Assembly: GCA_046350095.1 (NCBI GenBank)
Contig: JAXMBA010000004.1
Span: 868,001-932,000 of the forward strand
Source of the DNA: Urbifossiella sp046350095
Lineage (GTDB): Bacteria > Planctomycetota > Planctomycetia > Gemmatales > Gemmataceae
Reading direction: 5' to 3'
Length of the DNA stretch: 64,000 nucleotides
Both the position numbers and the translations under genes were made by a program. Below the pieces are notes generated by a model. The model was given only the letters and a program-made list of their open reading frames with translations. It was not told the origin of the DNA and ran no database searches. Below are positions 8,264-15,494 of the stretch, piece after piece (positions within the stretch are counted from its first letter, which is position 1; each line of letters begins with the position of its first letter).

Positions 8264-9397
8264 TCACTTCTTCCGCGTGTAGCTGAGTGCCATCAGGGCG
8301 TACCCGGTGACGAGGTTCGGGTCGCCTTCCATCCAGCGGTCGGTCGGGTTCGCCCAGCTGCCGTCCGGGCGCTGCCGGCTCGCGAGCGCCGCCGTCAGGT
8401 CCGCGCGCCAGTCGTGCTTCACGCCGCTCGCGTCCTCGAAGGTGTCGACGCCGAGCGCGTCCATCGTCTTGGCGAAGGTGTGATAGTAGTAGAACAGGCC
8501 GCGCTGGGAGTTCTCCTCCGGCATCCCCGGGTTGCGGTCCAGCGTGTAGTTCTTCTTGATCCAGTCCATCGCCGCCTTCAGCCGGGGGTCGTCCTTGCCG
8601 ACGCCCGCGTAGATCAGGCTCTTCACGCCGGCGTAGGTCATGCTGCCGTAGCCGCCCATGTCGGTCTTGGTGCCGTCGCCGTCGGTGCGGCGGTTCTCGC
8701 CGCCGTTGGCCCCGGTGTAGATGAAACTGCCGTCGTTGTTCTTCGCCGCCCACGCGGCCCCGTTGTGCTCGCTCTTGAGGTTCTGGCACCGGCTCACGAA
8801 CACCGCCGCCTTCTTAAACGCCGGGTCGTCCGACGGCACGCCGGCGGCCTTCAGCGCCTCCAGGAAGAACGCCGTGTTCGACAGGTCGGGCCGGCTCTTG
8901 TCGCCGGCGTACCCGGCGCCGCCGTAGTAGTCGGTGTTCGCGTCCTTGCCGCGGGCGTCGTCCCACTGGTACGCCCGCAGGTACTTGACCGCGTCGCCGA
9001 TCACCGGCCGGTACTTCTCCGCCCGCCCGGCCGCGGACATCGCCATAACGTTGATGCTGGTGATGTAGTTGACGAGCCCGGCCTTCGCGTCGTTACCTGC
9101 GATGTGGCCTTCCTTCTGGTTCACCAGCGACTCGATGAAGCGCAGGCCCTTCGCGGTCGGCTCGGTGTCCGGGCCGGTACCGGTCCGAAGGAGGCCGGTG
9201 ACGACGATGCCGGTCACGCCGCGGTTGTTGGGGACCGGCCCCCAACTGCCGTCCTCGTTCTGGCTCTTGGCGAGGAACGCGGCAGCCTTCTTCGCCAACG
9301 TCGCGGCGTCGGCCGAGGGCTGAGCGACGGCGGGGAGCGCGGCGACTGCCGCGGCGAGTAGTACGGCGGGGACGGCCGCGCGAGACCGGAGCGACAT
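8264..9397 (-). CDS. Secreted prenyltransferase/squalene-oxidase-repeat (alpha-toroid) protein
   Basis: 377 residues from the ATG at 9397, which has GAGGTG upstream and gives a clean signal peptide (cleavage after ALPAVA). A start 15 codons earlier would spoil it. The mature protein has repeated QW-like motifs such as SQNEDGSWG near the N-terminus and RQRPDGSWANP near the C-terminus, plus Gly-rich turns (GGYGSMTYAG, RGLFYYYHTFAK). This is the alpha-toroid fold of squalene-hopene cyclases and prenyltransferase beta subunits. The cyclase acid motif DxDD is not obvious and the protein is secreted, so a hopanoid cyclase role is unlikely. Such proteins are common in planctomycetes and their function is unknown. 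Confidence 0.8.
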   Translation of the reverse strand: MSLRSRAAVPAVLLAAAVAALPAVAQPSADAATLAKKAAAFLAKSQNEDGSWGPVPNNRGVTGIVVTGLLRTGTGPDTEPTAKGLRFIESLVNQKEGHIAGNDAKAGLVNYITSINVMAMSAAGRAEKYRPVIGDAVKYLRAYQWDDARGKDANTDYYGGAGYAGDKSRPDLSNTAFFLEALKAAGVPSDDPAFKKAAVFVSRCQNLKSEHNGAAWAAKNNDGSFIYTGANGGENRRTDGDGTKTDMGGYGSMTYAGVKSLIYAGVGKDDPRLKAAMDWIKKNYTLDRNPGMPEENSQRGLFYYYHTFAKTMDALGVDTFEDASGVKHDWRADLTAALASRQRPDGSWANPTDRWMEGDPNLVTGYALMALSYTRKK

Positions 9398-9531
9398 CGC
9401 TGACACCTCGAAGACGGGATACGGATATGGTACGCCGGGCAAACCAGGTGCCGACGTGCGAAACCCCGGGGATGTGACGTCCCGGGGTCGGCCGCGCGGT
9501 CAGCCGGTGACCAGCGGTGGTCACGCCGGGA

Positions 9532-10497
9532 TCAGTATTGCAGCAAGAGCCGCGGTGGCGGCTTGCTGCCACGGCGGTCGAGCCAGAACCGGCCGGCCAT
9601 CGCCCCAACTACGAGTAAGTGCAGCGAGACGGCCAGGTCGAACCACGCCGTCCATTCCAGGTTGAACTTCGCCAGCTCCTGGTCGGCGCGGAACTCGATC
9701 TTGTCCAGCTCGGCCTGGTTCCCGGCGGCCTTCGCGCGGTCGTCGGCGTACCTCTCGGCCACGGCCTGACGCATCGCCCGCTCCAGGCCGAACCCGTGCG
9801 CCGCCTGCGAGAGGAGCAGCACCAGCGTTATCGCGGCGGCGCCGGCCAAGGCCACGACGCGGTGCGGCCACACGTCGCGGAGGAACGCGACCTGACGCGG
9901 GAGGCGGCTCACGTCCGTTACCAGCCGCTCGGCCCACGCCACCACGACGGCCAGGATCAGCAGCAGCAGGTACGGCAGCATCAGGAGCCAGTCGGACGAC
10001 ACCTTGTTGAGCACGTCCGCGGGCCAGCCGGACTGCTGGCGCGACAATTCTTCCAGGTGGAAGTTCCGCGCGGGGCTGCCGGCGAGCGCCCGCCACGGCG
10101 TCTGCGAATAGACCGCCGACCCGCCGACGTACGCGCCGACCCACGGGAAGAGCGTCAGCAGCAGCACGAGCGTCAGCCCTACGGCGGGCACCCACGCCAG
10201 CGTCGCCGGCTTGAGCGACACGCCGACGGTGTGCTCGTACCCGGCCGCGGCGGGCGAGTGCGTCACCGCGGCCAGCGCCTCGGGCGCCAACCCCGGTGGC
10301 GGCGTGGGCGGTTGGGGCGGCGGCGCGGCCGGGGGCGGAACGGGCGCCGGTGGGGCGGGCGGCATCGTAACGACCGGGTCGTACCGGGCCGGCACCGGGA
10401 ACGCGGCCTGGCACTCGGGGCACGGCACGGTCGTGCCGGCCGCCTCGTCGGGCACGGTCACGAACTTCGCGCAGTTCGGGCAGATCAGCTTCGGCAC
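9532..10497 (-). CDS. Zinc-ribbon membrane protein of unknown function
   Basis: 321 residues. The first 30 residues form a zinc ribbon with Cys6, Cys9, Cys26 and Cys29 (CPNC...CPEC), of the kind found at the N-terminus of many planctomycete proteins. A Pro/Ala-rich linker (about 45-70) follows, then four hydrophobic segments near 98-120, 165-187, 210-232 and 285-307. Between the third and fourth is a charged helical stretch. There is no enzyme motif. It lies 19 bases downstream of nnrD and is probably cotranscribed with it. No function is proposed. Confidence 0.75.
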   Translation of the reverse strand: MPKLICPNCAKFVTVPDEAAGTTVPCPECQAAFPVPARYDPVVTMPPAPPAPVPPPAAPPPQPPTPPPGLAPEALAAVTHSPAAAGYEHTVGVSLKPATLAWVPAVGLTLVLLLTLFPWVGAYVGGSAVYSQTPWRALAGSPARNFHLEELSRQQSGWPADVLNKVSSDWLLMLPYLLLLILAVVVAWAERLVTDVSRLPRQVAFLRDVWPHRVVALAGAAAITLVLLLSQAAHGFGLERAMRQAVAERYADDRAKAAGNQAELDKIEFRADQELAKFNLEWTAWFDLAVSLHLLVVGAMAGRFWLDRRGSKPPPRLLLQY

Positions 10498-10516
10498 GGG
10501 CGGCTTCCTCGGGGCA

Positions 10517-11407
10517 TTACCAGCGGGCTTCCAGTTCGCGGAACGCAGCGGAGAGGTAGTCAGGGAGGTCGGCGGCGGTCAAGCCGGTCTGGCCGATCGC
10601 GGCCGCGGCCAGGTCGCCGGCCCGGCCGTGGACCCAGGCGCCGAGCAGGGCCGCGTCGAACGGCGACAGCCCGCGGGCCAGCAGTGCGGCGACCACGCCG
10701 GTGAGCACGTCGCCACTGCCGCCGGTGGCCATGCCGGGGTTGCCGGTCGTGTTGCGGTACACGCGCCGGCCGTCGGTCACGACGGTGCCCGGCCCCTTCA
10801 CCAGCACGACGGCGCCGGTCTTCCACGCAAAGCCGACGGCCAGTTCCTCGCGGCGCGCCACGGCGTCGTGGGTGGCGACGCCGGCCAGCCGTGCGAACTC
10901 TCCGGGGTGCGGCGTGAGGACCAGCGGCATCGGCCGGTCGCGGTAGTCGTCGCCGAGCGGGGCGAGGGCGTTCAGCCCGTCGGCGTCCACGACCGTCGGC
11001 GTCCGCGGCAGTTCGCGGAGCACGGCCTTGACCAGCGCCGCGGCGTCGTCGGCCTGGCCGAGCCCGGGGCCGATCGCGATCGCGTTGGCGGCGCGGCCGA
11101 ACTCGATCAGTTCCGCGGCGACGCCCGCGCCGAGAGTACCGTCGGCGTGCTGGCGGAGCGGCACCGTCATGTAGCACGGGTGGCCGACGGCGACGGTGGG
11201 CTGAACCTCGGCCGGGCACGCGACGCGGACGAGCCCGGCCCCGGCCCGCAGCGCCCCACGGCCGACGAGGACCGCCGCACCCGCCATCCCGCGGCTGCCG
11301 GCGACGGCGAGCACCTGGCCGTACGTGCCCTTGTGGCCGTCCGCCGCGCGACGGGGCAGGCGCGGCAGTTCGAAGATTGGTGTGGCCGCGGCGTCGCTCA
11401 TCGTCAC
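10517..11407 (-). CDS. nnrD: ADP-dependent NAD(P)H-hydrate dehydratase
   Basis: 296 residues covering the ribokinase-like YjeF C-terminal domain. Diagnostic motifs are TPHPGEFARLAG in the middle and NPGMATGGSGDVLTG near the C-terminus, the latter holding the catalytic Asp and the anion hole. The enzyme uses ADP to convert S-NAD(P)H hydrate back to NAD(P)H, a metabolite repair step. The epimerase half (NnrE) often fused at the N-terminus is missing here, so it must be encoded elsewhere. It is transcribed divergently from the DinB-fold gene at 11499 and lies directly upstream of the zinc-ribbon membrane gene. Confidence 0.92.
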   Translation of the reverse strand: MTMSDAAATPIFELPRLPRRAADGHKGTYGQVLAVAGSRGMAGAAVLVGRGALRAGAGLVRVACPAEVQPTVAVGHPCYMTVPLRQHADGTLGAGVAAELIEFGRAANAIAIGPGLGQADDAAALVKAVLRELPRTPTVVDADGLNALAPLGDDYRDRPMPLVLTPHPGEFARLAGVATHDAVARREELAVGFAWKTGAVVLVKGPGTVVTDGRRVYRNTTGNPGMATGGSGDVLTGVVAALLARGLSPFDAALLGAWVHGRAGDLAAAAIGQTGLTAADLPDYLSAAFRELEARW

Positions 11408-11498
11408 CCCCGCGTCAGTTATAGGACCGCCCGCCCGCTACCGGCTTCCGACACCGGCGCCGGATTGATAGAACACACTTCGTACCGGAGAACGAACG

Positions 11499-11990
11499 AT
11501 GAGCCCGACGGCCCACGAGGCGATTACCGCCGGCTACCGTATGGGCGGGCAGCTCGTCCACCGCATGGCGCACGGCCTGACGCCTGCCGAGTTCGCGCAC
11601 CAACCGGTGCCGGGGTCGAACTCCGCGGCGTGGATCGTCGGCCACCTCGCCGTCACGCTGTGGCGCACCGCCGACCGCCTCGGCGCACCCGAGCTGGCGC
11701 CGCTGCCGCCGGGCCTGCTCGAAGCCTTCACCCAGACCGGCAAACCCGCCGGCGACCAGTCCGCCCTCGGCGACCCCGCCGCGCTGCTCGCGCTGTTCGA
11801 CACCTGCCTCGCGAAAGTCATCGCCGCCGTGCCGACGATCCCCGCCACGAAGCTGACCGAACCCGCGACGCGGCCGGGGTTCGCGACCACGTTCGGCGAG
11901 GGCGTCCTGTTCGGGGCGCTCCACATCGCCATGCACACCGGACAACTGTCGATCATCCGCCGCAGCCTCGGCAAGCCCCCGGTGGTGTGA
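11499..11990 (+). CDS. DinB/YfiT-fold protein
   Basis: 163 residues. It shows the four-helix-bundle pattern of DinB-superfamily proteins with the three metal-binding histidine positions recognisable: WIVGHLAV early (the N-x-x-W...GH helix), and ALHIAMHTGQLSIIRR near the C-terminus. Family members are metal-dependent thiol S-transferases (bacillithiol or mycothiol) or uncharacterised damage-inducible proteins; the substrate is unknown here. The last base of its stop codon is the first base of the next gene's ATG (TGATG at 11988-11992), suggesting cotranslation. Confidence 0.85.
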   Translation: MSPTAHEAITAGYRMGGQLVHRMAHGLTPAEFAHQPVPGSNSAAWIVGHLAVTLWRTADRLGAPELAPLPPGLLEAFTQTGKPAGDQSALGDPAALLALFDTCLAKVIAAVPTIPATKLTEPATRPGFATTFGEGVLFGALHIAMHTGQLSIIRRSLGKPPVV

Positions 11991-13156
11991 TGGCGCCGCG
12001 CCTGCGGTCGGCGCTGGTCGGGGTTTTCGGGCTGTTGGTCGCCGGGGTCGCGGCCGACCGGGTGGTGAACAGCCCGTCGTTTCTCAACCCGCGCGACTTC
12101 CTGGAATTCTGGTCCGCCGGCGCCGTGGTGGCCCGCGGCGGCAACCCCTACGACCCAGACGCCCTTCTCGCCGAGCAGCGCCGCGCCGAACCGGACCGCG
12201 ACGCCGCGGTGATGATGTGGAACCCCCCGTGGTCGTTGGCCGTGTACGTGCCCGTGGGGCTGCTGCCGGTCCGCTGGGCGACGCTCGTGTGGATCGGCCT
12301 CCAGCTCGCCGCGGTCATGCTGAGCTGCGACTGGCTCTGGCGAGTGTACCGCGGCCCGGCCCGGTTGCGGTGGGTGCCGCAGGTGCTCGGCCTCACGTTC
12401 GGTCCCGTCGTGTGGAACGTGCTGTACGGCCAGAACGCCGGGCTGTTGCTCCTGGGACTGGCCGGCTTCGTTCACTTTCGCGTGGCGGGGAAGTCGGGGC
12501 GCGCCGGGGCGTGCGCCGCGCTCACGGCGCTGAAGCCGCACCTGCTCGCAGTGTTCGGCGTGCTTCTCGTCCTGGACGCGATGAGCCGCCCCGGGCGAGC
12601 CGCGCTCGCGGCCGGTGCCGCCACTCTAGCGGTTGCCCTCGGCGGCGTGCTGCTGATGAACCCGGACGTCGTCACGCAGTTCGTCCGCACGACGGCACAC
12701 CCGCCGCCGGGGGCCGTGCCGCTGACGGAATGGGTGCTGCCGGCCGCGTCGTACTGGCTGCGCGTCCTCGTCGCCCCGGAGCGCTTCTGGGTGCAATTCC
12801 TGCCGTGCGCCGCGGCCTGCGTCGGCTTCGGGGCGTGGCGTTGGAAGCGGGGCGAGCGCTGGGACTGGCCGGCGGCGCTGCCGTGGGCGGTGTGGGCGTC
12901 GGTGCTGGCCACGGCTTACGGCGGGTGGGTGTTCGACCTCGTCGTGCTGCTCGTGCCCGTGGTCGCGGTCGCGGCCCGCCTCGCGGCCGAATCACGGCCC
13001 ACGGCACTGGCGCTATTCACCCTCGGGCAACTCGGTGTCACCACGGTGTCACTGGCGTGGGCGGGCTCGCTGCCGGGGTTCTTCTGGGTCGCGCCGGTGG
13101 TTCTACTCTTCTGTGCGGCCGCGGGAATGACACGCCCCGCGGCACGCGGTCCGTAG
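11990..13156 (+). CDS. GT87-like (DUF2029) membrane glycosyltransferase
   Basis: 388 residues from the ATG overlapping the DinB gene's stop; a much longer upstream open frame is antisense noise. It has about ten hydrophobic helices, an early aspartate-containing loop (RDFLEFWSAG) and the GGNPYDPDAL turn, matching GT87 membrane glycosyltransferases that use polyprenyl-linked sugars. Two motifs, LYGQNAGLLLLGL and ALKPHLLAVFGVLL, are typical of the family. It resembles the protein at 5536-6744 in plan, but the two lie in separate operons. The acceptor is unknown. Confidence 0.8.
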   Translation: MAPRLRSALVGVFGLLVAGVAADRVVNSPSFLNPRDFLEFWSAGAVVARGGNPYDPDALLAEQRRAEPDRDAAVMMWNPPWSLAVYVPVGLLPVRWATLVWIGLQLAAVMLSCDWLWRVYRGPARLRWVPQVLGLTFGPVVWNVLYGQNAGLLLLGLAGFVHFRVAGKSGRAGACAALTALKPHLLAVFGVLLVLDAMSRPGRAALAAGAATLAVALGGVLLMNPDVVTQFVRTTAHPPPGAVPLTEWVLPAASYWLRVLVAPERFWVQFLPCAAACVGFGAWRWKRGERWDWPAALPWAVWASVLATAYGGWVFDLVVLLVPVVAVAARLAAESRPTALALFTLGQLGVTTVSLAWAGSLPGFFWVAPVVLLFCAAAGMTRPAARGP

Positions 13157-13186
13157 CATACCGCTGACCGACGGAGGGCGACGGAC

Positions 13187-14542
13187 ATGGCGGGCGGAGC
13201 GCAGCACCGGGTGGTGATTGTCGGCGGCGGGTTCGCCGGCCTGAACGCCGCCCGCGGCCTGGCCAAGGCGCCGTGCCGCGTCACCCTCATCGACCGACGC
13301 AACTTCCACCTGTTCCAGCCGCTCCTCTACCAGGTCGCCACCGGCGCCCTCTCCCCGGCCAACATCGCCGCCCCGCTCCGCTCCATTCTCCGCCGCCAGC
13401 GCAACACGAACGTCCTCCTCGGCGAGGTCACCGGCTTCGACCTCGGGGCCAAGACCGTGTCCCTCCGCGACGGGGCGGCGGTGCCGTTCGACACGCTCGT
13501 GGTCGCCACCGGGGCCACGCACACGTACTTCGGCCACGACGACTGGGCCGAGTTGGCCCCCGGGCTGAAGACCGTCGAGGACGCCACCGAGATCCGCCGG
13601 CGGGTGCTGAGCGCGTTCGAGCGGGCCGAGCGCGATCCGGACCCGAGGGCCCGCGAACGGCTCCTCACGTTCGTCGTCGTCGGCGGCGGGCCGACCGGCG
13701 TCGAGATGGCCGGCGCGATCAGCGAGCTGGCCCGCCAGACGCTCCGCAACGACTTCCGCGCCATCAACCCGCGCGACTCCCGCATCATCCTCGTGGAGGG
13801 CCAGACGCGCGTGCTCGGCGCGTTCCACGAGAAGCTCTCGGCGTACACGCTCAACGCCCTGCACAAGCTCGGCATCGAGGTCCGGCTCGACTGCCACGTC
13901 GTCGGCGTGCAGGCTCACCACGTCGAGGTGAAGGCCGACCGCCCGGACGCGGTCGCCGCCGCCATCCCAACCGAGACGGTCATCTGGGCCGCCGGCGTGA
14001 AGGCGAGCGGTCTCGGGAAGCTCATCGCCGACGCCGTGGGCGGCGTGCCGACGGACCGCCCCGGCCGCGTGACGGTGAACCCCGACTGCACCGTCGGCAG
14101 CCGGTCGGACGTGTTCGTACTCGGCGACCTGGCCGTGCAGAAGGGCGCGGACGGCAAGTCGCTGCCGGGCGTGGCCCCGGTGGCGATGCAGCAGGGCGAC
14201 TACGTGGCCGGCGTGATCGCGGCCCGGCTGAAGGGCGACACGTCGCCGCCGCGGCCGTTCAAGTACTGGGACAAGGGGAGCATGGCGACGATCGGCATGG
14301 CGAAGGCGGTGGCCGAGACGAACGGCCTGCGGCTGACGGGCGTGCTGGCGTGGCTGGCGTGGCTGTTCATCCACATCCTGTACCTGGCCCGCTTCGAGAA
14401 CCGCGTGCTGGTGCTGTGGCAGTGGGCGTTCAACTACTTCACCCGCAACCGGGCGGCGCGCCTGATCACCGGCGAGAACGCCGCCAACCCCGCCGAGCCG
14501 CACCGGGCCGTGCCGCCCGGCGAGGCGGTGGTTAAGCAGTAG
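13187..14542 (+). CDS. ndh: Type II NADH:quinone dehydrogenase
   Basis: 451 residues. The start is supported by GGAGGG a few bases upstream. The FAD-binding Rossmann motif VIVGGGFAGLNAAR begins near residue 10, and the NADH-binding motif VVVGGGPTGVEMAG lies near 165. The FHLFQPLLYQVATG segment is diagnostic of NDH-2. A C-terminal hydrophobic and amphipathic region (WLAWLFIHILYL) attaches the enzyme to the membrane. It passes electrons from NADH to quinone without pumping protons. The family length (400-450) fits. It converges on the DUF1080 gene, with a long inverted repeat between them. Confidence 0.93.
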   Translation: MAGGAQHRVVIVGGGFAGLNAARGLAKAPCRVTLIDRRNFHLFQPLLYQVATGALSPANIAAPLRSILRRQRNTNVLLGEVTGFDLGAKTVSLRDGAAVPFDTLVVATGATHTYFGHDDWAELAPGLKTVEDATEIRRRVLSAFERAERDPDPRARERLLTFVVVGGGPTGVEMAGAISELARQTLRNDFRAINPRDSRIILVEGQTRVLGAFHEKLSAYTLNALHKLGIEVRLDCHVVGVQAHHVEVKADRPDAVAAAIPTETVIWAAGVKASGLGKLIADAVGGVPTDRPGRVTVNPDCTVGSRSDVFVLGDLAVQKGADGKSLPGVAPVAMQQGDYVAGVIAARLKGDTSPPRPFKYWDKGSMATIGMAKAVAETNGLRLTGVLAWLAWLFIHILYLARFENRVLVLWQWAFNYFTRNRAARLITGENAANPAEPHRAVPPGEAVVKQ

Positions 14543-14556
14543 AGGCAGAAAGCGGA

Positions 14557-14688
14557 TTAACCACAGAGTCACAGAGAGAACAGAGAGAACAGAGAGAAGG
14601 CGAGAAGCCTAGTGGAGGCGTGAATTCAAATCATGTTGCTACTCTGGCTTCTGTCTTTTCTCTGTGCTCTCTGTGACTCTGTGGTTAA
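14557..14688. repeat. 22-bp perfect inverted repeat between convergent genes
   Basis: Arms at 14557-14578 and 14667-14688 are exact reverse complements (TTAACCACAGAGTCACAGAG and two more bases). The left arm continues into short tandem copies of AGAGAGAAC, which pair imperfectly with 14651-14665. The right arm contains the stop codon of the DUF1080 gene (TAA on the minus strand at 14685-14687). The element fills the space between ndh and that gene. I recall similar ACCACAGAG-type repeats scattered in planctomycete genomes. It could act as a bidirectional terminator or be a dispersed repeat. Confidence 0.8.
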
Positions 14689-15440
14689 TTCGCCTTCTTC
14701 TCGGGCATCTTCCCCACCACCGGCGTCAGTTCCCGCAGCCAGATGTTGCGGTACTTCACCGGGTCGCCGTGGTTCTGCAACCGGATCGGCTGCTTCGGCG
14801 GGTGCGGCTCGTAGCTCGGCGCCTGGTGGAACCAGGTCGTGCCCTGAAGCTCGTAGTGGTTCTGCACCACGACCCCGTTGTGGATGACGGTGACGTAGCC
14901 CGGCTTCGTCAACTTCTTGTCGTCGCCGAACCGCGGGGCGGTGTAGACGATGTCGTACGTCTGCCACTGGCCCGGCCCGCGGCTGGCGTTCACCATCGGC
15001 GGCATCTGCTTGTACAGGGCGGCGCACTGGCCGTCGAAGTACGTCTTGTTGCCGAACGAGTCGAGCACCTGCACCTCGTACCGGTTCGACAGGAAGACGC
15101 CGCTGTTGCCGCGCCCCTGGCCGCTCCCCTTCACCACCTCCGGCGTGGCGAACTCGACGTGCAGTTGGTAGTCGCCGAACGACTCCTTCGTGGTGATGTC
15201 GGCGTTGCGGACCACGGCGTAGCCGTCCTTGATCTCCCACTTGTCGCCGTTGACCCACTTCGACAGGTCCTTGCCGTCGAAGAGCACGACGGCGTCGGCC
15301 GGCGGGGCGCCGGGGGCGTCGCCGGGCGCGACGACTTTCGGCTCCGGCCAGATGATGCCGCTCTCCCAGCCCTGTTGGACGGCGAGAGCGGCGCCGCCGG
15401 CGGCGAGGATGAGGACGGCGAAAGAGAGCTTCCGGGTCAT
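14685..15440 (-). CDS. Secreted DUF1080 (3-keto-disaccharide hydrolase-like) protein
   Basis: 251 residues with a signal peptide (about 1-20). The mature part is a concanavalin-like beta sandwich with the family landmarks VLFDGKDLSKW, GNSGVFLSNRYEVQVLDS, and PIRLQNHGDPVKYRNIWLREL at the C-terminus. DUF1080 proteins are very abundant in planctomycetes; some hydrolyse 3-keto-glycosides in the periplasm. The substrate is not predictable. It starts 54 bases after the PstC-PstA gene on the same strand and could be cotranscribed. GGAG lies about eight bases before the ATG. The stop codon lies inside an inverted repeat. Confidence 0.9.
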   Translation of the reverse strand: MTRKLSFAVLILAAGGAALAVQQGWESGIIWPEPKVVAPGDAPGAPPADAVVLFDGKDLSKWVNGDKWEIKDGYAVVRNADITTKESFGDYQLHVEFATPEVVKGSGQGRGNSGVFLSNRYEVQVLDSFGNKTYFDGQCAALYKQMPPMVNASRGPGQWQTYDIVYTAPRFGDDKKLTKPGYVTVIHNGVVVQNHYELQGTTWFHQAPSYEPHPPKQPIRLQNHGDPVKYRNIWLRELTPVVGKMPEKKAN

Positions 15441-15494
15441 CGTGCGACTCCGTGGAGAGGGACGGAGTCACGATACGAACCGGCGCGCCGCGGT

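Noticed and set aside
10211..11989. Upstream part of the frame containing the second GT87 gene
   Set aside because: It is antisense to the zinc-ribbon gene and nnrD. The overlapping ATG at 11990 gives a proper first membrane helix.
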